Source: Streptomyces sp. BA2
Lineage (GTDB): Bacteria; Actinomycetota; Actinomycetes; Streptomycetales; Streptomycetaceae
Length of the DNA: 64,000 nt
Assembly: GCF_009769735.1 (NCBI RefSeq)
Contig: NZ_WSRO01000002.1
Coordinates: 248,001 to 312,000 of the forward strand
Reading direction: 5' to 3'
The notes under the pieces were generated by a model. It ran no database searches, was not told the origin of the DNA, and worked only from the letters and a program-made list of their open reading frames with translations. Of this stretch, positions 24,585 through 32,905 are shown in pieces; position 1 is the first letter of the stretch, and the number at the start of each line of letters is the position of its first letter. Made by a program: the position numbers and the translations under genes.

Positions 24585-25138
24585 CTCCGCCCGGTAATGA
24601 CGGAGAGATGAACGAATCCTGGTCGATGCGGGCCGACGCCTCCGATGAGGCCCAGGTACACCAGGCCGGGAGAGACCAGCACTTCGTCCAAAACCACTAC
24701 CACTTCGACACCGCGACACCTTGCTTCCGCGAGACGGTTCAAGATGACGAAGACGATGACGGTGACGCACACGTCTTCTACATGGGACCGTGGCACATCC
24801 CAGTCACAGTTCTGCTCTACCTACTTGCCCCGGTGCCATTGCTCGCAGGTGGCACCAGTCTGCAACTTCTCTTCGAGGCTAAGCCCGGACCTTCAATCTG
24901 GTGGGTCATGGTCTACACGGCATGCGTCATGATCGGTAGCGTGGCCATCGAGGTCGTCGTGCTGAACAAGGCGCTTCTCCGCAGCCCGTGGAGCTTCGAT
25001 ACCGACGCATACGTCAGGGTTCTTCATGGTCTGGCCGCCGCTGGGCTCTTCATCTATTCCTTGATCCGATCCCCTGATGAAGCCGGAAGCATCGGACGCT
25101 TCGCTCTCTATTGTGCGGAGGTCCTGGGTCCGTTGTAG
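24581..25138 (+). CDS. Membrane protein with N-terminal V-x-Q-A-G-R-D-Q motif
   Basis: 185 residues. The N-terminal part has EAQVHQAGRDQHFVQNHYHF, repeating the motif at the C-terminus of the preceding protein. An acidic stretch (VQDDEDDDGDAHVFY) follows, then three or four hydrophobic segments: WHIPVTVLLYLLAPVPLLAG, WWVMVYTACVMIGSVAIEVV and VLHGLAAAGLFIYSLI. There is no signal peptide, so the motif should lie in the cytoplasm. The ATG at 24581 overlaps the upstream stop as ATGA; Met 10 at 24608 is an alternative. I do not recognise the membrane domain. The pair is translationally coupled. Confidence 0.75.
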   Translation: MTPPGNDGEMNESWSMRADASDEAQVHQAGRDQHFVQNHYHFDTATPCFRETVQDDEDDDGDAHVFYMGPWHIPVTVLLYLLAPVPLLAGGTSLQLLFEAKPGPSIWWVMVYTACVMIGSVAIEVVVLNKALLRSPWSFDTDAYVRVLHGLAAAGLFIYSLIRSPDEAGSIGRFALYCAEVLGPL

Positions 25139-25434
25139 CACCAGCCTTCCAGAGGAGCGGGGCGAGTGAAGAAAAGCGGCAGCGACGGACTATGAAGGAA
25201 CGGCGAAAGCGCCTTGGGCCGCGGTCTCACGACGCGTTACCCAGCAAGGCGTCGTCCCGGCCACCACCCCGAGAACGTCTGCGCACCGCGCGTACTCCCG
25301 CGCTTCACGGAAGTCTGACACCTCGGCGAGCGCGTCCGTCCGAAGCGAGAATGCCGCCTCGCCGACATCTCATCGTGCTGAGTGTCGCGGCGCATGGCAG
25401 CAGGGTCAGCACGCATGCGGCGGCGCATGCGAAC

Positions 25435-25474
25435 GGCGCGGTCACGCCGCCCGGTTGGGGGGCGTGACCGCGCC
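25435..25474 (-). terminator. Strong hairpin after the beta-trefoil gene
   Basis: Arms 25435-25448 and 25461-25474 (14 bp, GGCGCGGTCACGCC and its complement) enclose a 12-base loop, 25 bp past the stop codon of the minus-strand gene at 25500. The preceding stretch 25139-25434 shows no gene. Confidence 0.7.
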
Positions 25475-25499
25475 GTACCTCAAGGGTCGGTCAAGCCGG

Positions 25500-25922
25500 T
25501 CAGGCCTGAACGAACTGCCAGAACTGCATCGGGCTGCCGTGGAACGGCTCGTTGAACAGCTGGGTGCCCGGACGGGCCTCGGGCAGGGAGACCACACCGT
25601 CCGCGAACGGGAACGCGATCCGGTACTGGCCGTCGCCCACCGGCTCGATCGACCAGCGGACCGGGATCGGCTCGGCCGCGATCCTCGGCGGGAAGATCCT
25701 GATGACGCTCAGACCCAGGAAGGCCTCGCCGCTCACCGAGCTTTTGATGATGAACTCGTTGATGCCGTTGGTGGTGCTGACCTTCCACTTCTGGTTGGGC
25801 TCCTTGGTCAGCGGGAGTCCCACAATCGGGGTGTTGTGCTCAGGGCTGCCGTTGAACAGGTCGATGTAGAGGTCCGTCTCAGGGTTCTTGATCAGGTACT
25901 CGCCGTCGGGCAGAACTGCCAT
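25500..25922 (-). CDS. Beta-trefoil protein (ricin-type lectin / I66 protease-inhibitor-like)
   Basis: 140 residues, ATG at 25922 with CTGGAG seven bases upstream. Three similar segments suggest a beta-trefoil: PDGEYLIKNPETDLYIDLFN ending in PNQKWKVS, INEFIIKSSVSGEAFLGLSV ending in VRWSIEPV, and QYRIAFPFADGVVSLPEA ending in MQFWQFVQA. The Q-x-W-type ends are typical of the fold. Relatives in Streptomyces are annotated as I66-type serine protease inhibitors or lectins. No signal peptide is visible, so it may act in the cytoplasm or be released by lysis. It appears monocistronic with its own terminator. Confidence 0.7.
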   Translation of the reverse strand: MAVLPDGEYLIKNPETDLYIDLFNGSPEHNTPIVGLPLTKEPNQKWKVSTTNGINEFIIKSSVSGEAFLGLSVIRIFPPRIAAEPIPVRWSIEPVGDGQYRIAFPFADGVVSLPEARPGTQLFNEPFHGSPMQFWQFVQA

Positions 25923-27060
25923 GGAATTCTCCAGATGAGGGCGGGTATGCGGATGTCCGTTCCGATCGAGCACCTTCACCCTAAATGCCTCTCACTCGTC
26001 CCGTAACAGGCACTTACGGTCATCCATTCCTTATCCAACGTGGCCGGTAAACAAGGGAAATAGCCTTTCAATCACGCCATCATTGCGGCAAAGGCGTCCG
26101 AATCGCCGATCCTTGCCCGTCTGCGCGGCAGGCCACCCGTCAAGACGGTGCCCGGCTCGACGACCCAGCCGTCGGCCACCGGGTCCGGTCCCCTTCTGGC
26201 CGGAACGCAGCCAGAAGGGGACCGGTTGTCGGTGAGAGGCAGCGAAGGTCGGGTCTGTAGCGCAGGGCGGTGGTTTTTTCACGGCGGGCAGGTGCAGAAG
26301 CAGCCCGAGGCAGAGGGCTCAACTCCGACCCCAGGAGCGTTAGATGACAGAACAAGAGGACCGGAGGCATGCGGGCTGCCTCGCCAGGTGAGGGGTATGG
26401 GGTCAGAACGCTTCGGCGGGTGACCCTCGCCGCGCGGCGGCGGAAGATGTGGGGGTGGAAGGCCGGTGACGGTCCGGGCGGCATCCCACGTGAAGGCGGA
26501 TACCGGCCGGGGCCCGTGCAGGACTCCCACGAGCCGGCCGACACGTGGCGTCGATGCCGTCCACGCCCCAGACAGATGTGGCCCGGAAGGCGGATCTGGT
26601 CGGGGCAGAGCCGACGGCAGACAGATACGGACCGCCGCGCACGGCAGCGTTGATGAGCATGCGGGGTAGCGGGGGCTTCGATGTCCGCGATGTCGCCGCC
26701 CAGGAGTGAGAACCGCTCGGCATCCGCCGTTGAACCGGTGGCACGGAACGGTGCCGCCGGGGGCCCAGCAGGCCCGCAACCACGGCTCTCAACAGAATCC
26801 TCGGCCCCGGCCACCCGGGCCACAGCGACCACACCCACCTCGATCACCGCACAAGCCGCTTCTGGTCGGCGTCGGCCTGCGGCATCTGAACGTACCTGCG
26901 GGCGGCCGGACAGGCGACGCAGGCGCATATGGTGCAGCACGAGATTGCGGGGTGCAATGTCATCCCCGGCTGCTGGACCGTCCAGATCGTCGAGTCCTGC
27001 AACGTCACCTACTACCGGCCGTTCATCCACGCCGAGGCACTGATGGGGATCTTTGAACTT
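25923..27060. other. No gene recognised; hairpin at 26185-26225
   Basis: More than 1.1 kb without a credible gene. Arms 26185-26200 and 26210-26225 (CCGGTCCCCTTCTGGC and complement) form a 16-bp hairpin with a 9-base loop. Just before the insertion sequence, the frame ending at 27060 reads CWTVQIVESCNVTYYRPFIH then AEALMGIFEL, which may be the interrupted end of a gene. Confidence 0.5.
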
Positions 27061-27159
27061 GGCTCTGGTCGGAATCTCGTGACGGTCACGATCGCCGGGA
27101 AGCGCCCCGTGGCTGCTAGCGAAACACGTTCGACTGAATCACCCAGTGCAGGGGATCAT

Positions 27160-27666
27160 GTGCGGGTGTCGTCGATCGAAGCTTCAGCCCGTGACCTGCA
27201 GGATCTCGCTGTTCTCTGGAGTATCGGCGAGGCCCGTGCGACCGATGTCGTCGGCGCTGCCTGCGAGGCGCTCGTTGCCGGGCTCGACAGTCCGGCGCTC
27301 CGTATCCTGGCCGCGTGCACGCGCGGCGAGGCGGAGTACGACGTGCCCGATCTCCTGCCCGCTGCCCTCGACGAGCTTGGTCTCACGTTCTACCCGCGCG
27401 ACAGCGAGGCTGGGCGGGAAGCCGCCGTGCGGGCGCTCGCGGACCAGATGCTGGCGGGCAGGCTGACACCGCGAGAGCTTGCATTGCGCATCCACCAGCG
27501 GTTTGGCCACCAACTGCCGCTGGCTGAGCGCCTCGCCGAGCTCGACGACGAGTACGACATCCTCGAATACGGGGACCGGACGCCGGCCCAGATCGATGCC
27601 GAGGTCACGGCCGAAGCCCGTCGGCTGGCATCGGGCGCCGGGAATGATCCGATCCCTCGTTCGTAG
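27160..27666 (+). CDS. Passenger protein of the ISL3 element, unknown function
   Basis: 168 residues, GTG at 27160 (a second GTG at 27166). A compact, acidic, mostly helical protein: ASARDLQDLAVLWSIGEARA, DVPDLLPAALDELGLTFYPR, ELALRIHQRFGHQLPLAERL and AELDDEYDILEYGDRTPAQI. There is no signal peptide and no DNA-binding motif that I can identify. It lies wholly between the terminal repeats and is not a transposase subunit or resolvase. The segment with Glu/Asp-rich helices and an interior FGHQLP loop is like chromosomal Streptomyces proteins of unknown role. It ends 32 bp before the transposase start. Confidence 0.75.
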   Translation: MRVSSIEASARDLQDLAVLWSIGEARATDVVGAACEALVAGLDSPALRILAACTRGEAEYDVPDLLPAALDELGLTFYPRDSEAGREAAVRALADQMLAGRLTPRELALRIHQRFGHQLPLAERLAELDDEYDILEYGDRTPAQIDAEVTAEARRLASGAGNDPIPRS

Positions 27667-27670
27667 CGAT

Positions 27671-27700
27671 CATGACCAGGGCGGGAATGCCCTGGTCATG
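27671..27700 (+). promoter_or_regulatory. Hairpin covering the transposase start codon
   Basis: CATGACCAGGGC (27671-27682) pairs exactly with GCCCTGGTCATG (27689-27700) across a 6-base loop. The last three bases of the right arm are the transposase ATG (27698-27700). In an mRNA starting upstream, the start codon would be hidden, a known way for insertion sequences to block translation from read-through transcripts. Its role here is inferred. Confidence 0.65.
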
Positions 27701-29298
27701 CGGGAATTATCGGCTCTCAGGAAGCTCCTGGTGCCGCAGGTGGTCGGGCTGGTGCTGGACGGCATCGCCGAGATGGATGCGCTGATCGAGGTCCAAGCAC
27801 AGTGCGTGGTAGGAGAGTTGGTCTGTCCCGACTGCTCGGCTCTGTCCCATCGCGTGCACAGCTGCTACGAACGACGGCTCGCCATGTATCCGACCGGTGG
27901 CCGCCGGGCGGTGATTCGGCTAACGGTGCGGCGCTTCTTCTGCGAGAACGCCGACTGCCCGCGACGCACGTTCGTCGAGCAGGTTGAGGGCCTGACCACC
28001 AGGTTCGCCCGCGCCGGTCCGGGGGTGAAGAGGTGGTGGCGGTCGGTCGCGCTGGCCGTGGGAGGCCGTCCGGGTGTCCGCCTGTGCGGCGTCTTCGCCA
28101 TGCCGACCAGCCGTGGGCGACTGCTGGGTCTGCTGCACGCGCCGCTGGTTCCGGACCAGGCACCACGTGTACTCGGCGTCGACGACTTCGCCTTCAGGCG
28201 GTCTCGGACGTACGGAACCGTGCTCATCGACGTGGAGTCCTCCACTGTGATCGACGTGCTGCCGGACCGCACCAGCGAGACCCTCGCGGCCTGGCTGAAG
28301 GTGCACCCCGGGGCCGAGATCGTGTGCCGCGACCGGGACAGCGGTTACAGCCGTGCGGTCAAGGAAGCAGCGCCGCATGCCAGGGAGGTGGCTGACCGCT
28401 GGCATCTGCTCCAGAACCTGGCCTCCGCGGTGGAGAAGACCTGCCACCAGCACCGTTCCTGCCTGCGTAAACGTGCCGACGCCGAGACCCTCCAGATACC
28501 GCCGCAGCCTCCGCTCATCGAACTGCCGCCGCTTGAACTACCCCGCACCCAGATCATCGAACGGACCCGGCACCGTCGCGAGGACATCCTCCGGCTCGTG
28601 GACGCAGGCTGGACGATCAGCGCCATCGCCCGGCGCCTGCACCTCGACCGCAAGACGGTCCGCCGCTTCCGCGACACCGATCTCGCCCAGCTCCTCGCCA
28701 CGGCTCATGTTCGGCGCCCAGCTGGCGTGCTGGAGCCCTTCAAGCCGTACATCAACCAGCGGTTCACCGAGTCTCTGGGCCAAGTCAGCGGTAGTCGGCT
28801 GTTCCTCGAAGTCCGCGAACGCGGCTACCGCGGCAGCCGCCAAGTCGTCCGCAAACACCTCGCCGCCCTCCGAGCTGGCAATGCTGAACCTGTCCGCACC
28901 GACATCCCCAGCCCGCACAAGATCACCGGCTGGATCATGCGGCCCCGCGAGGCCCTCACGGACCACCAGGATGAGCAACTTCTCCAAGTCCGCCTCGCCT
29001 GCCCAGACATCACCCGAGCCTGCGACCTGGCCCGAAACTTCGCCGACCTCGTCCGCCACCAGCGCGGACAACTACTGATGGACTGGATCCGCCAGGCCGA
29101 ACAGGACGCTCCGGCCCCGATGCGCAGCTTCGCCGGGTTCCTCCGCCAGGACCTCGACGCGGTCACCGCCGGAATGACCCTCACATACAGCTCCGGCGTA
29201 GTGGAAGGCCACATCAACCGTTTAAGACGATCAAGCGGCAGATGTACGGCCGCGGTGCATTCCAACTCCTCCGCACCCGGGTTCTCCTGCGATCGTGA
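27698..29298 (+). pseudogene. ISL3-family transposase, frameshifted near the C-terminus
   Basis: About 533 residues if restored. The N-terminal zinc-binding region has paired Cys (CPDCSALSHRVHSCYER, RFFCENADCPRRTFVEQ). Catalytic-domain motifs include LGVDDFAFRRSRTYGTVLID with the first Asp, CRDRDSGYSRAVKEAAP with the second, and YSSGVVEGHINR with the Glu. An internal helix-turn-helix is WTISAIARRLHLDRKTVRRF. At about 29219 one base is missing or added; the +1 frame gives the standard ending LKTIKRQMYGRGAFQLLRTR and VLLRS with a stop at 29296-29298 inside the right terminal repeat. In the zero frame it runs on to 29413 with unrelated sequence. Confidence 0.82.
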
Positions 29299-29601
29299 CC
29301 GTCACGAGATTCCGACCAGAGCCATTTTCAACGATCGCCATCAGCGCAGGTGCGGCAGAACTCGACGAACGCGCCACTTCCTTCCTGCCCGACGTCCAAC
29401 ATCAGCAAGTTGACGAAGGGCGGTGGCCACGGTGGGTAGCGCCGACGGGCTGCGCCGCCTTTCTTGTCCGCCCGGTGCTCTATCCGGCCAGGCCCGGTGA
29501 CGAAGCCGCCGAGGCCTGAACTCCCCATGCCCCATGCCGGGTTGGGGCATGCTGGGGGTGGTGCGCTCACGCGCTCCACTTCGATCGCAGGGGGCCTGTC
29601 G

Positions 29602-30603
29602 GTGTTACGCATTCACTTCACGGCCGAAGACCTCGCCCGGACCCGGGTGGCCGCAACGATCGGCGTCGCAGCGGAGGTCTACTACAGCCTGGAGCTGCTG
29701 AGGGAGAACCGGGAACTTCCTCACCTCCGCTCGTGGCGGTCGGCTGTCGCGGGACGGATGGGAGCGGACACGCGGCCCCTGACGTCCCTGGTTCCGGTGC
29801 GCGGTCCCGGGCTTGATCTGCTGGCCCTGATGGGTGATGCGCCCTCGGTGGACCACGCCGTGGACAACCTGCTGCACGCTCCGGTGTCCCGGCTGCGGCG
29901 CGAGCTCGAGGGTCTCGACTTCCACCCCGGACACCTGCCGTGGGCCAGGCTGGTGTCCGAGGGCGACCGCGACGCGCGGCAGCAGCTCGCCGAGGCCGTG
30001 CGCGCCTGCCATCGGCTGACCGTGGAGCCCTACTGGCATCGAGGGCGGTCCGAACTGGTCGCGCTGACCACCCGTTGCGCGAACCTGATGCTGGAAGGAG
30101 GCATCGATCTGCTGCTGCGTTCGATCTGCGCACCGCTGGTCCGCTGGCGTCCACCGGTGCTCGAAGCCCCCTACCCGCGCCGAGTTGAGGTGCGTCTCCA
30201 GGGACGGGGACTGATCATTACGCCCACGGTCTTCTCGAAGCACCCGGTGAGCTTTCTGTGGGACCCGCTCGATCCCGCCCAGCCTCCCCGACTGACCGTG
30301 CCGGCTCTGCGCCGGTCGCTGACCGGTAGCGAACCGGCAGAAGCCGACGGCTCCGCCGTGCGGAACCTGGAGTCTTTGCTCGGCCGCACACGAGCCGCCG
30401 CCCTGCATGTCACAGCGGAAGGCTGCACGACGAGCGAACTGGCCCGCCGCCTCAACGTCACGGCCGCAGCAGCCAGTCAGCACGCGAGAGTGCTGCGGAA
30501 CACCGACCTCATCACCACCAGCCGCCGAGGCGGGTCCGTACTGCACTTCATCACCCCCCTCGGGCTGGCCCTGCTGCGCACCGGTGCCCTGACAGAACCA
30601 TGA
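29602..30603 (+). CDS. DUF5937 / ArsR-type winged-helix regulator
   Basis: 333 residues. The N-terminal DUF5937 domain opens LRIHFTAEDLARTRVAATIG and includes PLTSLVPVRGPGLDLLALMG. The C-terminal winged helix reads LHVTAEGCTTSELARRLNVT then AAAASQHARVLRNTDLITTS. This arrangement is a Streptomyces-type transcription factor of unknown ligand. The GTG at 29602 has CAGGGGGC about 8 bases upstream and begins the conserved N-terminus; a frame from 29464 adds unrelated residues. A 200-bp gap separates it from the secreted-protein pair downstream, which it could regulate. Confidence 0.85.
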   Translation: MLRIHFTAEDLARTRVAATIGVAAEVYYSLELLRENRELPHLRSWRSAVAGRMGADTRPLTSLVPVRGPGLDLLALMGDAPSVDHAVDNLLHAPVSRLRRELEGLDFHPGHLPWARLVSEGDRDARQQLAEAVRACHRLTVEPYWHRGRSELVALTTRCANLMLEGGIDLLLRSICAPLVRWRPPVLEAPYPRRVEVRLQGRGLIITPTVFSKHPVSFLWDPLDPAQPPRLTVPALRRSLTGSEPAEADGSAVRNLESLLGRTRAAALHVTAEGCTTSELARRLNVTAAAASQHARVLRNTDLITTSRRGGSVLHFITPLGLALLRTGALTEP

Positions 30604-30803
30604 GATCCAAGGGGGCCGGGGCGTCAGATGGGTGAGCGCGGCGCTGTCCTGCCCGGATGCCACCGGAGATTGGTGCCAGGTGCACGAGGCGCCGCGCCTG
30701 CCGTCCCGGCCCCCTTTAAGCCGTGACTTAAGAGGTAGGCCACAGGCGGCCGGCCCGCCCAGGATGTGAAGCCGCAACCGGCTCACCCCACCCTGGAGAT
30801 CGC

Positions 30804-31253
30804 ATGAGGACTCATCTCGCCGCCGCCCTCGGCTCCGCCGTGCTCACCGCAGGCACCTTGCTGGGCGCTCCCGCCGCCGCCGCGCAAACCGCCCCCGGCA
30901 CACAGTCCGCCGCCGGCCTGCCCACCCCCTTCCACGTCGCCGTCGGGAACACGTGGACGGATGGCACGGTCACCTGGTACAACCGATCGGTCGAGGTGGT
31001 AGGGACGCACAAGTCGGTGAGCCAAGCCGGTGAGGCCTACTGCCGACGCACCTGGGCGTACACCTACGACGCCCACCGCAACAAGATCGGCTCGGGCGGC
31101 TCCGCCTCTTCCGACACGGCGTGCGGCAACACCAAGAGCTACCGCTTCACCGTGCCGGCCGATGTCGTCGGAGGAGCCGCATTCGTACGCGTCTGCCTCG
31201 ACGACGGCAATCTCAAAGACCTGCTCTGTACTACCCCCCTCCGGCGGCTCTGA
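30804..31253 (+). CDS. Secreted protein, paralogue A
   Basis: 149 residues with a Sec signal peptide (MRTHLAAALGSAVLTAGTLL, then GAPAAAAQT with a likely cleavage after AAA). The mature part contains VTWYNRSVEVVGTHKSVSQA and four Cys (AYCRRTWAYTY, DTACGNTKSYR, FVRVCLDDG, LLCTT), probably in disulfides. The protein is clearly paralogous to 31758-32156: both share GTVTWYNRSV/GTLTWYNRSV and the V-C-L-D-D motif. The ATG follows TGGAGATCGC, also duplicated upstream of paralogue B. Function unknown; small secreted Cys-rich proteins of this kind can act in surface or inter-bacterial interactions. Confidence 0.8.
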   Translation: MRTHLAAALGSAVLTAGTLLGAPAAAAQTAPGTQSAAGLPTPFHVAVGNTWTDGTVTWYNRSVEVVGTHKSVSQAGEAYCRRTWAYTYDAHRNKIGSGGSASSDTACGNTKSYRFTVPADVVGGAAFVRVCLDDGNLKDLLCTTPLRRL

Positions 31254-31757
31254 CCCACCGCCTCGCAGCTGCCCGCCACCCGCGCCTGGGGAGGCCGACG
31301 CGGCCGACGCCTGGGTCAGAGAGCCTGCCAACCGCAAAACCCCATCCCCTCCCCCATCTTGTCCGGCAGGTTGGAGCGCCGCCATCGCGCCATCGTCACG
31401 GCGCGGCGGAGCGCTTTGAACAGGCCCGAAACGGAGCCCGGCAACAGGGGCCCGAACGAAGGTCCGAACACAAGCCAAGAGGGGACCAAGGCCGCGACCA
31501 GACCGCGCGGGACCTGCCCGGTGACACAGGCAAGACCGGACAGGTCCCCGACGGGTCCCCGCTCTGGCCGACCCCCTTTCCGGCATCTGGGCCAACCCCC
31601 CGCCCCGATCTCGTAGATACCACCGACGCCGCCACCGACAAGCTCTCGGTTCCCGCCCTGCCCCGCCAGATCACCGGACACCTCGAGTACGAAGGCTTCA
31701 ACCTGGTCTGCGCCCAGGCGGGCGGAACGAACCGGCTCACCCCATCCCGGAGATCGC
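31254..31757. other. No gene recognised between the duplicated secreted proteins
   Basis: About 500 bases. No frame has a recognisable domain. GGGACCTG (31509) and CAGGTCCC (31541) can pair. The last 30 bases before 31758 (CGGCTCACCCCATCC to GGAGATCGC) nearly repeat the segment before 30804, so the upstream region was duplicated along with the gene. Confidence 0.5.
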
Positions 31758-32156
31758 ATGAAGACTCATCTCGCCGCCCTCGGTTCCCTCCTGCTGACCG
31801 CGGGCACCTTGCTGGGCGCTCCCGCCGCCGGCGCGCAGACCGCCGCCTACCCGACCACCCCTTTCGACGTGACAGTCGGTGCCAGCTACCTCCGCGGCAC
31901 CCTGACTTGGTACAACCGGTCGGTCGGGGCCGATGGAACCCTCCGGGCCGTCGGCTGCCACAGGGCATGGTTCGGCGCCTACGGTGCCTCTGGCCAGGAG
32001 CTCGGCACCTGGAGCACCGGCATCAAGTGCGACGGGACGTACCGGTTCAACGGCACAATCCCCGCGGATGGGCCCGGCGGGGCCGCGTACGTCAAAGTCT
32101 GTCTGGACGATGTGAACACGCCTTCGAGCAAGTGCGTGCGATACAACCGGCCCTGA
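31758..32156 (+). CDS. Secreted protein, paralogue B
   Basis: 132 residues with a Sec signal peptide (MKTHLAALGSLLLTAGTLLG, then APAAGAQT). The mature domain mirrors paralogue A: PFDVTVGASYLRGTLTWYNR, AVGCHRAWFGAYG, GIKCDGTYRFNGTIPADGPG and YVKVCLDDVNTPSSKCVRY. The four Cys positions correspond. ATG at 31758 with CCGGAGATCGC immediately upstream. It differs from paralogue A mainly in the middle loop, where A has a longer Lys/Ser-rich segment. Confidence 0.8.
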   Translation: MKTHLAALGSLLLTAGTLLGAPAAGAQTAAYPTTPFDVTVGASYLRGTLTWYNRSVGADGTLRAVGCHRAWFGAYGASGQELGTWSTGIKCDGTYRFNGTIPADGPGGAAYVKVCLDDVNTPSSKCVRYNRP

Positions 32157-32278
32157 CCCACCCGACCGGCCGCAAGTGACGTCGCCGCCCCGCGCACACC
32201 AACGGCCCCCAACTGACCGACCGATGGAAAGCCGCCGACGTGAACCGGGCGTCGCTCTTACGGATCGCCGACCTGAAT

Positions 32279-32815
32279 TCAGCGTTGCCCTCGAAGACCA
32301 CCAGACCGAACCGGGTGCTGCCTTCGAAGGACACCAACCTGCACCACCACCCACCGGCGCGGCAAAATGACGCACCCTTGGGCGCTCTTGGGCCTGCTGA
32401 CGGTGCCCCTCAGCTGTTCCCGAGGTTCTCCGCCGGCGAAGGGCCCGCGGGTGGTGCCGAAGGTCCACAGATTGCCCTCGGGATCCCGCACAGTGCGCAC
32501 GTACGCCGCTGCACCCGAACCGAAACGGGTCTCGTGCGGCGGTTCGAGGACCTCGCCCCCTGTGTCGACGGCCCGCCGGTTTACCGCGTCCACCTCATCG
32601 CTCACCACGTAGACCGCGCCGGCACCGGCCCGCATCACGCCGTGCACGGTGTCCGCATGCCGGGTCGAACCGAACACCAGCGCGCCACCGCCAGGCCGGC
32701 GCAGCTCAGCATGCCCCACACCCCCGTGGACCGGCTCACCTTCGGCGGCGACATCATCGAGACCGGTACCAAGTCCTACCGGCTCGCCAGCACCAGGGCC
32801 CGGGCCGCCGGGCAA
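32279..32815 (-). pseudogene. VOC-family protein, N-terminally truncated
   Basis: The recognisable VOC part reads GHAELRRPGGGALVFGSTRH, GAGAVYVVSDEVDAVNRRAV, VLEPPHETRFGSGAAAYVRT and VRDPEGNLWTFGTTRG. In family members about 35-40 residues precede this (the first beta-alpha-beta unit with its metal ligand), but here they are replaced by Gly/Pro-rich sequence that overlaps an IstB fragment on the other strand. The C-terminal extension after RGPFAGG is also atypical. Probably inactive. Confidence 0.6.
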
Positions 32816-32833
32816 GACGCTGCCACGAGCTGA
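32711..32833 (+). pseudogene. IstB-like ATP-binding protein (IS21 family), C-terminal remnant
   Basis: The frame ends VDRLTFGGDIIETGTKSYRL then ASTRARAAGQDAATS, which matches the C-terminus of IS21 IstB helper proteins. The Walker motifs and the first 200 residues are absent. It sits exactly at the truncation point of the opposite-strand VOC gene, suggesting that an IS21 insertion followed by deletion removed both. Confidence 0.5.
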
Positions 32834-32905
32834 CCACGGACCCCACAGAGGAGGAGTTAGTCGGCCAGGTCTTCCCGCATGCAGCGGGCCCCTCGGTCAC
32901 GGCAT

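Larger units (their letters stand above)
27061..29323 (+). mobile_element. ISL3-family insertion sequence with passenger gene
   Basis: Perfect 35-bp terminal inverted repeats at 27061-27095 and 29289-29323 (outer ends GGCTCTGGTCGGAATCTCGT) enclose a passenger gene and an ISL3-type transposase, 2263 bp in all. Inverted similarity continues weakly for about 20 bp outside each end (GATC-T/G-TTGAA pattern). I see no clear 8-bp target duplication at the boundaries of the perfect repeats, so the exact ends or an old rearrangement remain open. The transposase is frameshifted near its end, so the copy is probably immobile without help. Confidence 0.85.

Noticed and set aside
27479..27697. N-terminal extension of the ISL3 transposase
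   Set aside because: It overlaps the passenger gene and has a Ser/Thr/Arg-rich shadow composition; the family N-terminus starts at 27698.
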